NCBI GenBank assembly: GCA_031267535.1
Contig: JAIRYS010000004.1
Coordinates: 1 to 38,843 of the forward strand
Direction of reading: 5' to 3'
DNA from: Holosporales bacterium
GTDB lineage: Bacteria > Pseudomonadota > Alphaproteobacteria > UBA3830 > JAIRWN01
Length of the DNA stretch: 38,843 nucleotides
Below the pieces are notes generated by a model, which worked only from the letters and a program-made list of their open reading frames with translations, searched no databases and was not told where the DNA came from. Shown here piece after piece: positions 8,858 through 19,387 of this stretch (within the stretch, counting starts at the first letter, position 1; every line of letters begins with the position of its first letter). The position numbers and the translations under genes were made by a program.

Positions 8858-11800
8858 TGAAGGAAGTTGTGAAATATATCTGTTGGGTCGCTATAAGCCT
8901 GTTACTGCTGCTTTGCGGCTTGGAACTGACGCTGCGGTCCAATGCTGGAATCAAGTATCTGCTGAAGGCGTTGATGTATTTTCACAATCCAAAATCTTCT
9001 GTAGAGGTTGAAAGAGGACATGGGTCTTTGCTTAAGGGCTGCGTACTTGAGAAGGTTAGTATAAGAGATGACGACGTTACGTTTGAAGCAAAATACGTTG
9101 ATTTCGCAATTTTGGGATTAAGCAAATATGACTTATCGATCCGTGAAGTGCAATACAGTGGCGCCATACTAAAGCATGAACGCTTAGCGGCCTCGTTTGA
9201 GGACGTGTCGGTAACCATCGATCACGGTAACAAAAACATCAAAGTAAGCGGAGGCGAGGCAGAACTTACTTCAGGTCGCGCCGTAAAGTTATTTGGCATT
9301 AATGGTTTATTGACTGGCAGTAAGTGTGGCGAGGCTTCGAAATTTGAAATAACTGCTCAAAAACTCAGCTGCAATGAATTTAGTGCAAACTTTTTGAAGT
9401 TATCTGGGATTTTAAGCGCAGAAGATCGATTGAAGTGTTCGGCGGATTTTTCGGCCGAAAGCTCTGTTTTTAAAAAACTTCCGCTAGGGGTAATAAAGTC
9501 CGATCTGGTTATAGAGCAAACGCAAAATGAGCTTAAATACACAGCCAACGACCTTCTAATTGCCGGATGTGTATTTGCGGTTGATGGGGAATATGGCGAT
9601 CATCTGTCTGGCGAGATTGCCCTAAAATCCATATCCGAACCGTTTCTTAAGGTTTTGTTGGCGCAAATCAAACTGCAATGGGCTTTGCCTATACTTAAAA
9701 TATTCAAAGGATCTAAGATAAAATTCGACAATGATGGCGAAAAAACCGAATGGAAATTCAAACCCTCAAGCTCAAACAAACGTGTTCCGGAATTGCATGT
9801 TGAAGTAAGCGATGCTGGCGACCAAAAAATAATCGCTTTGGAATCAAAAGGGCAGGACGGCTGCTTCCTAGTCAATGGCGAGTTTTGTTACAACTTTAAA
9901 GATGAATTAACCGGTTCTTTTTCGCTGTGTTGCCCAAGTGAATTATGGAATATACCGCCGTTTGCAGGCAACCTAAAATTTGGCCAAAGTATGTTTTCTT
10001 TTTCTCTAAAAGCAGATGATAACATAACTTCGCTAATCATAGACGGAACTTATGATGACGATTCAATAAACATACTGTCGTTAAAAATATCGTCTCAAGA
10101 ACTTGAGGCTCATAACAAAACTCATCTGACGTTTTGTAATAAAGCCATATCAGGGAAAATAACGGGAAATATAAAAGACCTTGGCAAATTGGCCCAAATT
10201 GGGGGGTTAAGCAACAATATCTCCGGACAAGCTTCATTTGATATAGAGGGTCAAAATTCATCTTTTGATGTTGCCGTTCACGCCAATAAAATCTCAACAA
10301 ACGCTTTTTCGGCACATGATATAGACATACATATAAAGGATTGGCATGACCTGCTACCTGGCGCGATAAAAGTAAGCGCTAAGTACGGCGATGTCGGCGG
10401 CGTAGCCTACAAAAAGCTTTCAATCAAAACGCAAAAATCTGAAACCTCAGATTTAAGGTATGAAATTCTGTGTTTGATTGGCAAATCCAACAAATCCATT
10501 CTGTCTGCCTCTGGAGGCCTTTCTGTGTTAGATGAAGGAATACAGGCCTCTATCGACAAGTTTCTTGCGTCGAGTGGTAACAGATTGCTAAGGCTTAAAG
10601 ATAAAGTCTTTTTGGTCTTTACTAAGGATCAGTTAAAAATTCTTGCGCCAAACATTATCGCAAATGACAACGGAGCGGCATGTTTTATGCTGGACAAACG
10701 TCTGGACGGCATAGATATCCGCTGCAATTTGGAAAATTTTCCAGTCTCAATTCTTAAGATTTTTGATATTGGGTTATACAGCTATGGCACTGTTTTCGCT
10801 GAATTGATTTGCAAAGGCAAAACGACAAATCCCGCAGTTTCCTGGAAGATTGCCGTTACCGATCTTGCCAAGCGCGCCGATAGCCACAAAGTGAGGCTTC
10901 TTTGTGAAGGAAGTTACAACAGCGGTAGATTATCGTCCCTAATCGAGGTTCCCAAGTTGGTCGGCACGCGCGGCAGATGCCAGATCAATCTTGGTTGCAA
11001 TCTGACCGTTTTCCCTTTTATCTTTACATTAATTGATACCGCTCCATTCGAAGTTGACTGTCGCTTAGAATCACGCTTGAGCAAATCTATTGGGGCGATT
11101 TTGTCTGATGAAATGGTTTGCTGGGGCGGCTTGAAATCTTTTTTCAAACTATCTGGAACCCTGCAAAAGCCCATTGTTTCCGGATACGTTACGCTCGCAA
11201 ATGCGGGGTTTGAGAAAATATCGTCGGGAACATACATCAGAAACCTTAATTTGCGTATTGAGTCCAATAAATCAAGCTCTTTACTGTGCCAGGGGTCGGC
11301 AAATGATGCTGATGTAGGTATAGCGACCGCTTACGGTACGGTCAGACTAGCAAATCGAGACTCAATTCCTGTGTTGTTAGGCGATGTTAAGGTCACGTTT
11401 CAGAATTTTAAATTAATCGATGAGGATGATCTTATTGTAAGCGTGGATGGCGATTCATTTCTCAAAGGACCGATTCACGACCTGATGTTTTCCGGCAGCC
11501 TTGATATGCCTTATGTGTTTGTCGACATAGACACCAACTACAGCGACGACAAGAGCGACATTCAGATTTTGGAGGCCGGCCGACACATAGACGTGTTTAC
11601 GCAAAAAAAAATACAGGTTCGGCTGCCTTTCAAAAGCAATGTGCATCTTGACTGCAAACAGCTGAAGTTAAAGGGCAAGATGCTTGATTTGTCATGGAAA
11701 GGCAACGTGCGTTTGGTGGGTAAAAGTAATGAAGACTCGGCTTTGGAAGGGGGTTTAAAATTAGAAAAAGGGGCGTTCCTATTTCTTGGCAGGACAATCC

Positions 11801-12315
11801 CGATTATTAACGGAACCATTACTTACAGCCAGAAGGCTCCGTTTGTGCCGGTGGTAAACATGTACGCTAACAAGGATATAGGTATCGCCAAAGTAACCGC
11901 CAATATCAAACAACAATCTGGAGAAATTGCCTTCTCGTTGAAGTCTGATCCCATTATGCCGCTTGAAGCAATTTTTTCTCAGTTGCTTTTTGGTAAATCG
12001 CAGCATGATTTGACTTTGCTTGAGGCCTTACAAGTTAATGGCGTAGTTGACGTTATAAAAAAGCAATCCAATAAAACATTCGCTTCCGTCCAATCGATGG
12101 ACGATAACGCTCAGGATCTGTCGCAGTACAACAGCCCAAATACTGGCAACATCAGCCTTGGGCGATATATTGGAAACAATATTTACGTCAGCGCTGAAAG
12201 CGATACCGTACACAAAGTCGCCTATATGAAAGTCAAAGTATCGTTGTCGCCAAAGTTATCCGGCGAAGCCAATTCGCTGGGAGAGGTTGGTGTAAACTGG
12301 CAAAGACGTTATTAG
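8857..12315 (+). CDS. tamB: Translocation/assembly module TamB (DUF490)
   Basis: ~1150 aa with one N-terminal TM and a long beta-rich body; C-terminus FSQLLFGKSQHDLTLLEALQ...YVSAESDTVHKVAYMKVKVSLSPKLSGEANSLGEVGVNWQRRY is TamB-like. Start ATG 8857 overlaps tamA TAA (TAATG). Confidence 0.88.
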   Translation: MKEVVKYICWVAISLLLLLCGLELTLRSNAGIKYLLKALMYFHNPKSSVEVERGHGSLLKGCVLEKVSIRDDDVTFEAKYVDFAILGLSKYDLSIREVQYSGAILKHERLAASFEDVSVTIDHGNKNIKVSGGEAELTSGRAVKLFGINGLLTGSKCGEASKFEITAQKLSCNEFSANFLKLSGILSAEDRLKCSADFSAESSVFKKLPLGVIKSDLVIEQTQNELKYTANDLLIAGCVFAVDGEYGDHLSGEIALKSISEPFLKVLLAQIKLQWALPILKIFKGSKIKFDNDGEKTEWKFKPSSSNKRVPELHVEVSDAGDQKIIALESKGQDGCFLVNGEFCYNFKDELTGSFSLCCPSELWNIPPFAGNLKFGQSMFSFSLKADDNITSLIIDGTYDDDSINILSLKISSQELEAHNKTHLTFCNKAISGKITGNIKDLGKLAQIGGLSNNISGQASFDIEGQNSSFDVAVHANKISTNAFSAHDIDIHIKDWHDLLPGAIKVSAKYGDVGGVAYKKLSIKTQKSETSDLRYEILCLIGKSNKSILSASGGLSVLDEGIQASIDKFLASSGNRLLRLKDKVFLVFTKDQLKILAPNIIANDNGAACFMLDKRLDGIDIRCNLENFPVSILKIFDIGLYSYGTVFAELICKGKTTNPAVSWKIAVTDLAKRADSHKVRLLCEGSYNSGRLSSLIEVPKLVGTRGRCQINLGCNLTVFPFIFTLIDTAPFEVDCRLESRLSKSIGAILSDEMVCWGGLKSFFKLSGTLQKPIVSGYVTLANAGFEKISSGTYIRNLNLRIESNKSSSLLCQGSANDADVGIATAYGTVRLANRDSIPVLLGDVKVTFQNFKLIDEDDLIVSVDGDSFLKGPIHDLMFSGSLDMPYVFVDIDTNYSDDKSDIQILEAGRHIDVFTQKKIQVRLPFKSNVHLDCKQLKLKGKMLDLSWKGNVRLVGKSNEDSALEGGLKLEKGAFLFLGRTIPIINGTITYSQKAPFVPVVNMYANKDIGIAKVTANIKQQSGEIAFSLKSDPIMPLEAIFSQLLFGKSQHDLTLLEALQVNGVVDVIKKQSNKTFASVQSMDDNAQDLSQYNSPNTGNISLGRYIGNNIYVSAESDTVHKVAYMKVKVSLSPKLSGEANSLGEVGVNWQRRY

Positions 12316-12323
12316 ATTTCAGC

Positions 12324-13289
12324 TTAGAATTTAGACAAAAATTCTGAAAAAGACTCCGGAAGCATGAGCAATACGCCAATTCTCTGTAGTTCTGCAGCGC
12401 TGACGTCAACTGAGGCTTTTCTGTTCATTTTCGAAAGCTTTAGCATGTATTTTTTGATTTTATCAAATGCTTGAAGTTCTATTTGCCGCACGCGTTCACG
12501 TGAAAAAGACATCTGTACAGCCAGGTCTTCTAGTTTAGGCGGATCATCGGAAAACCTGCGCTTAACCAGCACTTCGTATTCTGTTTTGTTGAGGATTTTT
12601 AAAGAATCAGTCAGAAGATTTTTCCTGTAGTCCAATTCATCTTTTTCCATTACAGACAATTCAAGATTATTGTCGTCTATATTGAGCCAATCGATTAATT
12701 CATCCCCGTCTTCGCTTTTCTTCGAGTGTATTGAGATTGTGGTATGCTTTGAGCTTTCCTCTATGGTTTTTATTGCACCTTCATTCACCTTAAGGGTTTG
12801 GGCTAATTGAGTGATATTTTCTGTGGTCAGCTGATCTTGCATATTGAGCCCCAACGCGCTTTTAAGGCTTTTTAATTTGAAGAAAGCTTTTTTGTGATCA
12901 GAGCTTGAAGTTATCTTAAGAGCAGAACTTGCCTTGAAGATGTAATTCAACAACGTTGCTTTTATCCAATGTATGGCATAGGTCGAGAACCGGAATCCTT
13001 GGCTTGGCTGAAAGTGCTTAAGCGCCTGCATAACGCCGATATGTCCCTCGGCAATAAGCTCGTCCAAAGGCAGGCCATATCCTCTGTATCCTTTGGCTAT
13101 TTTCGCCACCAGACGCATATGGCTTTTAACCAATTTACCAAGAGAGTCCTTATTTCCATCATTTTGCCACTGATTAATCAGCGTAAATTCTTCGTCTTTA
13201 TCAAGAATAGGGAACTGATTGATTTGATGCAGATATTTGGCGATGTGGGATTCATCTGAAAGCCCGACCTGCATCTCATGTTGAGGCAT
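12324..13289 (-). CDS. rpoH: RNA polymerase sigma-32 (heat-shock) factor
   Basis: LVKSHMRLVAKIAKGYRGYGLPLDELIAEGHIGVMQALKHFQPSQGFRFSTYAIHWIKATLLNYI, DHKKAFFKLKSLK (RpoH box), C-terminal HTH LEDLAVQMSFSRERVRQIELQAFDKIKKYM. Confidence 0.9.
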   Translation of the reverse strand: MPQHEMQVGLSDESHIAKYLHQINQFPILDKDEEFTLINQWQNDGNKDSLGKLVKSHMRLVAKIAKGYRGYGLPLDELIAEGHIGVMQALKHFQPSQGFRFSTYAIHWIKATLLNYIFKASSALKITSSSDHKKAFFKLKSLKSALGLNMQDQLTTENITQLAQTLKVNEGAIKTIEESSKHTTISIHSKKSEDGDELIDWLNIDDNNLELSVMEKDELDYRKNLLTDSLKILNKTEYEVLVKRRFSDDPPKLEDLAVQMSFSRERVRQIELQAFDKIKKYMLKLSKMNRKASVDVSAAELQRIGVLLMLPESFSEFLSKF

Positions 13290-13304
13290 GTGATATCTCT
13301 TCCG

Positions 13305-14960
13305 TTAGACTTTTTCTTTTATGTTTGTTAGGAAATTATCGATTTCGGTTTGTAATAAAGCGGCTTGCTGAGTCATTTTATCAGAAGCCTCCAACACTTC
13401 GGCCGCAGCCCGGCTTACGTATCCAGAGCTTTCTAGAACGTGATTAACACTGGACGCAATATCAACTACTCCAGTTGCAGCGTTTTGGACGTTTTCTGAA
13501 ATTCCTGCGCTGGCGGCAGTTTGCTCTTCAACAGCGGCGGTTACTGAAGTAGTAAATTCATTAATACTGCTTATGGTTTTGCTTATTCCCTGGATTGCCA
13601 ATACAACGTCGTCTGTAGAAGATTGGATGTTCTGGATTTGCTCGCTTATATCCTCGGTAGCTTTTGTTGTCTGAGTAGAGAGGGTCTTAACCTCGCCTGC
13701 AACTACGGCAAAGCCACGCCCTGCTTCACCTGCGCGAGCTGCTTCTATTGTAGCGTTAAGCGCAAGCAAGTTCGTTTGGTTCGCCACATCAGAGATTAAA
13801 CTTGCTACATCGCCTATTTTCTGTGCAGTTACCGTAAGTCCCGTAACTTTAAGGTTGGTTTTATCAGCTTCAGTAACAGCTTTGTTAACAATACTTGATG
13901 ATTCTAGTACGCGTTTGCTTATCTTGTTGAATGAGCTGGAAAGTTCTTTAGTTGCGTCTGCAACAGCCTGCATGTTAAGCGAGGCGTTATCGACAAAAGT
14001 CGATGCGCTTTGAGCTTCTTGAGTTGTCTCTTCCGCCAAGCGCAACATTTCTTTAGCAAATTCTTTCAGTTTTCCTGCCGCTTGTGTAACCGAAATCAGA
14101 ACGTCTTTAACCGCATTTTCGAATTGTTCGGCCAGCATATTGGCTTGCTCTTTATCTCGTCTGCTTTCTTGCTCTTGCATTTGCTTGGATTCTTTTTCAA
14201 GCTGCTTTTTATGCACCAAGCTTGCGCGAAAAAACTCCACAGATCGGGCCATTTCACCAACTTCGTCTTTCAGATACATTGCGGGAACTTTGACGTCCAG
14301 GTCATCTTTAGCAATTTTCCCCATAATGGTTTGCAAGGTCATTAAGGGGTTAAGCGAGTTTTGCACAATCAAGAAAGATATAATAAGGACAAACACCAGC
14401 ACGAGAACAGCTTTGCCGACGATGGATTTTTTAATATCGTTCACAAGCGCAGCAAATGGCAATTCAGAGGCAACTAAACACAGTGTCATATCTTCTTGGC
14501 CGGGAATCTTTATGCTGCAAAACGAAGCTATATATTCATCATTTGCGATTTTAAGGACGCTGTTTTTTGGTTTGGCGTCACTCGATATCACGTCCTTAAT
14601 TTGATCTGGTAAAGCGGGAATACTTTCTACAGAGTGTTTAGCTAAAGTCGCTTTTGTTGGTTTGCCGTTAACATAAAGAATCAAATCTTGGCCGACGATC
14701 GATTTTATTGACGCTAGCGTATCAACCATGTTTGATGGCTGATTTGTGTGCTTAATATCTTTGGACAGCATAGAAACTGCCGCTTCAGTCTGTTTAACAA
14801 GTTGCGTGGTGTAATTCTTTTGCAACCGCTCTTGTATATTAAGCGTTGTGGTGAAAAACATGGTAACAGAAACAATCAGCAACCCTGCAATGTTTGTGGT
14901 TAGCAGTTTTGTTTTTAAAGAAACTGCTTTTATAGGCTTGTTTGTATTCTGTCCTTCCAT
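13305..14960 (-). CDS. Methyl-accepting chemotaxis protein
   Basis: Two TM segments, HAMP-like linker, MCP signalling hairpin IGDVASLISDVANQTNLLALNATIEAARAGEAGRGFAVVAGEVKTLSTQTTKATEDI. Confidence 0.95.
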   Translation of the reverse strand: MEGQNTNKPIKAVSLKTKLLTTNIAGLLIVSVTMFFTTTLNIQERLQKNYTTQLVKQTEAAVSMLSKDIKHTNQPSNMVDTLASIKSIVGQDLILYVNGKPTKATLAKHSVESIPALPDQIKDVISSDAKPKNSVLKIANDEYIASFCSIKIPGQEDMTLCLVASELPFAALVNDIKKSIVGKAVLVLVFVLIISFLIVQNSLNPLMTLQTIMGKIAKDDLDVKVPAMYLKDEVGEMARSVEFFRASLVHKKQLEKESKQMQEQESRRDKEQANMLAEQFENAVKDVLISVTQAAGKLKEFAKEMLRLAEETTQEAQSASTFVDNASLNMQAVADATKELSSSFNKISKRVLESSSIVNKAVTEADKTNLKVTGLTVTAQKIGDVASLISDVANQTNLLALNATIEAARAGEAGRGFAVVAGEVKTLSTQTTKATEDISEQIQNIQSSTDDVVLAIQGISKTISSINEFTTSVTAAVEEQTAASAGISENVQNAATGVVDIASSVNHVLESSGYVSRAAAEVLEASDKMTQQAALLQTEIDNFLTNIKEKV

Positions 14961-15050
14961 AGCAAAAATGCTTGGTAAGCATGTACGTTAGTCAGACCTT
15001 ACATTTAACAAGTTTCAAACTTGTTAATTTTGTTGATTTTTTTAAAGCTA

Positions 15051-16217
15051 CTACCGCGTATCTATCGCGAAAAATTTAGCGTAGAACCTCTTATACACCT
15101 CGGTCAGCTTGATGATATCGTCTGTTGCGACAGATTCGTTAGTTTTGTGTACTTCGTCTCCAGGTACGCCGAATTCAACAACCGGACAATATTTGGACAC
15201 AAATCGACCGTCAGTCGTCCCGCCGCCAGCTGACATATCTGATTCAGTTCCCAAAATTTCAGTTATCGAGGACTTCATGTACTGTATAAGCTTTTCATCA
15301 TCGCAAATAAATGGATCAAAATTGTATTGGAGCGTAATGGACAAATTTTCGGAAGATGCAAAGAAATTGCTTTTGGCAGTTCTTAGATCATTCAGCAAAG
15401 ATTCTGCAGTGTGCAGCGTGTTATATCTAATGTTAAGTCTGGCTTTAGCGCACGATGGAATCACATTCGATACAGGATTACCTACATCTATTGATGTTAT
15501 TTCCAGATTCGTTGGCGGGAACTTTCCAACGCCAGAGTCCCAGATTTTACCTTTAAGAAAATTCAAATATCCTACAAGCGGAGTTATGGGATTAAGCGCT
15601 TTTTCCGGATGGGCTACGTGTCCCTGAACTCCACAAGAAAGCAGATCAACGGTAAAGCTGCCCCTGTGGCCTACGCAAAAGGCCTGGCCTAAATAACCGT
15701 TGCCAGTTGGCTCTGCGACTAAACAGGCGTCAAACTTTATACCTTGGTCGCAACACCATTTAAGAATGGCACGCGTACCATGCTCGGTCCCACATTCTTC
15801 ATCCCCAGTAACAAGAAAAGATAATGTTCCTCGAAATTCTTTGTCGACCAGATACTTTGCCGCAACTGCAGCGCAGGCAAAACCGGACTTCATGTCTACA
15901 CTGCCTCTGCCAACCAAGACGCCATTTTCTATGTCGGCGGCAAATGGGTCGTGCTTCCATTGTGATAAATCGCCAGCTGGCACTACGTCCAGATGTCCAA
16001 CTACAGTCAAGTGCGGAGCCCCATGTCCAAATTCAGCGTAAAGGTTTTTTATATGCCAGTCAGCGGGGCCACCTTCAATTACATGCGTCTTGAAGCCTAG
16101 ATCGCGCAAAAAACCAGCGGCTAAATCCATAACGCCATTATCGTATGGAGTAACGCTTTTACACCTTATCAGTTGCTGGGTAAAAGTGACGGAGTCTGGG
16201 GTGGTGTTGTAATTCAC
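15051..16217 (-). CDS. dapE: Succinyl-diaminopimelate desuccinylase (GTG start)
   Basis: VVGHLDVVPAGD, GRGSVDMKSGFA, TGDEECGTEHGTRAIL, HVAHPEKALNPI, SAGGGTTDGRFV, VEFGVPGDEVHKTNESV. GTGA overlap with the lgt stop. Confidence 0.94.
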   Translation of the reverse strand: MNYNTTPDSVTFTQQLIRCKSVTPYDNGVMDLAAGFLRDLGFKTHVIEGGPADWHIKNLYAEFGHGAPHLTVVGHLDVVPAGDLSQWKHDPFAADIENGVLVGRGSVDMKSGFACAAVAAKYLVDKEFRGTLSFLVTGDEECGTEHGTRAILKWCCDQGIKFDACLVAEPTGNGYLGQAFCVGHRGSFTVDLLSCGVQGHVAHPEKALNPITPLVGYLNFLKGKIWDSGVGKFPPTNLEITSIDVGNPVSNVIPSCAKARLNIRYNTLHTAESLLNDLRTAKSNFFASSENLSITLQYNFDPFICDDEKLIQYMKSSITEILGTESDMSAGGGTTDGRFVSKYCPVVEFGVPGDEVHKTNESVATDDIIKLTEVYKRFYAKFFAIDTR

Positions 16218-17023
16218 GTATATACCTTATTAGATACTTTAAAGTATAGATAAGCGCCATATGCCGCTAAGGGTAAGCATAGCCATTGGCCTATGCTAAA
16301 TCCTGTATAGATTACAATCATCAAATTTAGCTCTTCGTCTGGTTCTCTGACGAATTCAACAAAAAACCTGAAACAGGCGTAGCAGATGCAGAATGTCGAC
16401 GAAAGGGTGCCGACTATGTATTTTCGCCGCTTCTGTTTTTTTATCACGCAAAATAGCACTAAAAATAAAGCTATGCCCTCAAGTAAAGCTTCGTAAATTT
16501 GGCTGGGGTGTCTTGGTAATGGCCCTGCGCCGGGGAAAACTATTCCCCAGGGGACTGTGGTTATTTTACCAACGACCTCTGCATTAATGAAATTCGCTAA
16601 CCGCCCCAGAAAAAGTCCAATTGGAACCGATGCAGCCGTTAAGTCAGCCAATGCTAAAAATTGCTTTTTATTCATATAACAGAATAACGCGCAAGCCGAC
16701 ACAACGCCAATTAACCCTCCATGAAATGACATGCCGCCTTCGCGAATTGCCAAAATCTTGATCGGATTGTCTAAGTAGTATTCTGGCTCAAAAAAACAAA
16801 CATGACCAAGCCTTCCTCCTATGATAATCCCCACTATTGCAAACGACAGGAACCGTTCGATCTCTTGTTTTGAAAAACCCAATTTAAGCGATAAATTCAC
16901 CCTAATTGCATAGAAATAACCCAGTAATATCCCAACTATATAAGCTATTGCGTACCAATATATGTCTATGTTGAAGATACTGAACGCAACTCGGCTAACT
17001 TCGGGAAATACTATCATTGGCAT
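16214..17023 (-). CDS. lgt: Prolipoprotein diacylglyceryl transferase
   Basis: YAIAYIVGILLGYFYA, GGRLGHVCFFEPEYYL, REGGMSFHGGLIGV, GRLANFINAEVVG, RHPSQIYEALLEG. Track start 17107 overlaps asnB; ATG 17023 gives MPMIVFPEVSRVAFSIF. Confidence 0.94.
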   Translation of the reverse strand: MPMIVFPEVSRVAFSIFNIDIYWYAIAYIVGILLGYFYAIRVNLSLKLGFSKQEIERFLSFAIVGIIIGGRLGHVCFFEPEYYLDNPIKILAIREGGMSFHGGLIGVVSACALFCYMNKKQFLALADLTAASVPIGLFLGRLANFINAEVVGKITTVPWGIVFPGAGPLPRHPSQIYEALLEGIALFLVLFCVIKKQKRRKYIVGTLSSTFCICYACFRFFVEFVREPDEELNLMIVIYTGFSIGQWLCLPLAAYGAYLYFKVSNKVYT

Positions 17024-17045
17024 TGGTTTGTCTTTTTCATATAGG

Positions 17046-18902
17046 CTAATAGTGTGCGCAATAGTAGTTCTTCCACTGTTGCCACACAAGAACGCCCCAA
17101 AGGGCATATTGCCAATTTATCTGGCTTTTTTGGTGCTGAGACATTCTGCTCTCTATTACCCCAAGGGGCAGAATGCCGTCGGTTTTTATGTCTGCTAGCA
17201 ACGACATTGCCCAGTCTTTAAGCTCGCCTCTAAGCCAGATATCAATTGGCAGCCCAAATCCCATCTTCGGTCGGTCGACCATCGCTTGTGGCACATGCTT
17301 GTACAGTATTTGCTTAAGAATATACTTCGTTGTTAGGCCGTTAAGCTTCCAGTTGTCTGGAATTCTGCAAGACAGTTCGTACAGTCCATGATTTAGCAAT
17401 GGCACCCTTGATTCCAAACTGGTATACATGCTGCTGCGATCAACTTTTGTTAAAATCACATCAGGCAAATATATCTTACAGTCGTGAAAGCACATATAGG
17501 ACAAATCCGATTGCGTCAAAAAAACCTTTCCCGGCCGAACTAATGAAGGCGCGTCCATGCATATCTCCGGCCAGAAATTGGCAATCAGGTCGTATTGATC
17601 TTCAATGCCTTTGTGCTTTAAATAACCCTCCGCACAGAAAAGCTTCATTGCCAGCTTTTGACCGCACATACTCCTCAACGCACTTGGCAGTTTGTTAAAG
17701 GTCGATAAGATCCTAAGCGCAAACCCAGGAACATACTTCTTGATTGAGCGAATATTCACAAACCTCAGATAGCGTAAATATCCGGCGAACAGCTCATCTC
17801 CTCCATCGCCGGTAACTACGACGGTGACATGCTCGCGTGCCAGTTTAGAGACAAAATAGGTCGGAATTTGGGAGGCATCATTAAGCGGCTCATCACAAAA
17901 CTCTGGGATATTCGGGATTATTGAAAGAGCCTCCTTGGGCGATAGGATTTGCTCTATATGGTCTGTTTGTAGATAGTTTGCAACAGAGCGCGCATAATCA
18001 GATTCGTCGTATCGCTTTTCTTTAAAGCCTATACTGAATGTTTTCAAGTCTGGTTTAAACGCTTTTGCAAAGCAAGAAACCAACGAGCTGTCAACCCCGC
18101 CCGACAAAAATGCTCCAACAGGGACGTCGGCGACAAGCTGTCGTTTAACGCTGTTCTTGATAAAGCTTTCGACTGATTCTGTCGCTTCAGCTTTACAAGT
18201 GAATACATCCTGAGCCCCGCGTTCTACACAGCAAGCCATAGACCAGTATTCATGTTCGGCCACGACTTTGCCTTGTTGAACCTCAACTATTGTGCCGGGC
18301 TTCACCTTATGGGTATTTTCGTACATGGCGTAAGGACTCGGTACGGTGTTGTATCTAAAAAACAACCCCATTGCCTCTTTAGAAATTTTTCGATCAAAGC
18401 CTGGAAATTTTGTAAAAACCCTAATCTGTGAGCTGAATATAAAGGCTTCTTTGGTCAGACCATAGTAAAGCGGCTTAACCCCTATGTGATCTCGTACCAG
18501 AAACAGCTTATGCTCTTTATTGTCCCAAACGGCAAACGCAAATATGCCAGAGAATTGTTTGGCTGCTTCAATAATTCCAAAGCGCTCAATACACTCAAGA
18601 ATTACCTCTGTATCAGAAGAGCTTCTCCACTGAAAACCTGTCGGAAACAGGGATTTCAGTTCATTATAATTGTAAACCTCTCCGTTGTAGGCGATCACAA
18701 ACCTGCCGCTGGCCGAGACCATTGGTTGCTTGCCAGAAGTTGATAGATCCAGGATAGACAGCCGATTGTGGCCTAAACAAACGGCGTCGTTGCTCCAAAT
18801 TCCTCTGTCATCTGGTCCTCGCCACGATATCGAGTCAAGCATCTCATCTAAGACCCTGGCGCCGCCGTCAATTTTCGATATGAAACCAACCAGACCACAC
18901 AT
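17046..18902 (-). CDS. asnB: Asparagine synthase (glutamine-hydrolysing)
   Basis: MCGLVGFI N-terminal nucleophile glutaminase, GHNRLSILDLS, FLSGGVDSSLVSCFAK PP-loop, GDGGDELFAGYLRY, TKVDRSSMYTSLESRVPLL. Confidence 0.92.
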   Translation of the reverse strand: MCGLVGFISKIDGGARVLDEMLDSISWRGPDDRGIWSNDAVCLGHNRLSILDLSTSGKQPMVSASGRFVIAYNGEVYNYNELKSLFPTGFQWRSSSDTEVILECIERFGIIEAAKQFSGIFAFAVWDNKEHKLFLVRDHIGVKPLYYGLTKEAFIFSSQIRVFTKFPGFDRKISKEAMGLFFRYNTVPSPYAMYENTHKVKPGTIVEVQQGKVVAEHEYWSMACCVERGAQDVFTCKAEATESVESFIKNSVKRQLVADVPVGAFLSGGVDSSLVSCFAKAFKPDLKTFSIGFKEKRYDESDYARSVANYLQTDHIEQILSPKEALSIIPNIPEFCDEPLNDASQIPTYFVSKLAREHVTVVVTGDGGDELFAGYLRYLRFVNIRSIKKYVPGFALRILSTFNKLPSALRSMCGQKLAMKLFCAEGYLKHKGIEDQYDLIANFWPEICMDAPSLVRPGKVFLTQSDLSYMCFHDCKIYLPDVILTKVDRSSMYTSLESRVPLLNHGLYELSCRIPDNWKLNGLTTKYILKQILYKHVPQAMVDRPKMGFGLPIDIWLRGELKDWAMSLLADIKTDGILPLGVIESRMSQHQKSQINWQYALWGVLVWQQWKNYYCAHY

Positions 18903-18911
18903 TAATTTCGC

Positions 18912-19370
18912 CTATGAAAGTTCGCTTGACCTAGATATGTGAGCCGCTGCATTCAATAACCCATTTACAAACGACACTTCCGGCTTATCGAAAAACAGCT
19001 TAGTTACTTCAACATATTCATCCAGTGAAGTTTTTACCGGTATTTCTGTAAAATAACTTATCTCAGCTACTCCAGCAAACACTATGGCTTTAAGCACAGA
19101 ATCCAGTCGCTCCATACTCCATCGTTTGCTCAGCAAATCAGCGATTATATTACTGATTTCGGCCATCTTCCCCGATGCATCAAGGAACAAGGATGAAAAA
19201 AACTCCCAATCTATGGTTTTGGCGGGCAGATCATTAAAATCTTTCCTGTAACCTAAGAATTCTTGCAAAATATCCTCCGGGCTTCGATCTTCGGTCATAT
19301 TAAGTTGGTAAAACGCTTGAACCGCTAGAACCCTAGCCGCTCTACGTGCACTCAGTAGCTTGGGATCCAT
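18912..19370 (-). CDS. nusB: Transcription antitermination factor NusB
   Basis: LSARRAARVLAVQAFYQLNMTED, LSKRWSMERLDSVLKAIVFAGVAEI, ETPVKTSLDEYVEVTKLF-like, FVNGLLNAAA. ATG 19370 preferred over track 19427, which overlaps glyA. Confidence 0.92.
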   Translation of the reverse strand: MDPKLLSARRAARVLAVQAFYQLNMTEDRSPEDILQEFLGYRKDFNDLPAKTIDWEFFSSLFLDASGKMAEISNIIADLLSKRWSMERLDSVLKAIVFAGVAEISYFTEIPVKTSLDEYVEVTKLFFDKPEVSFVNGLLNAAAHISRSSELS

Positions 19371-19387
19371 CAGTTGAGGTTTTATTC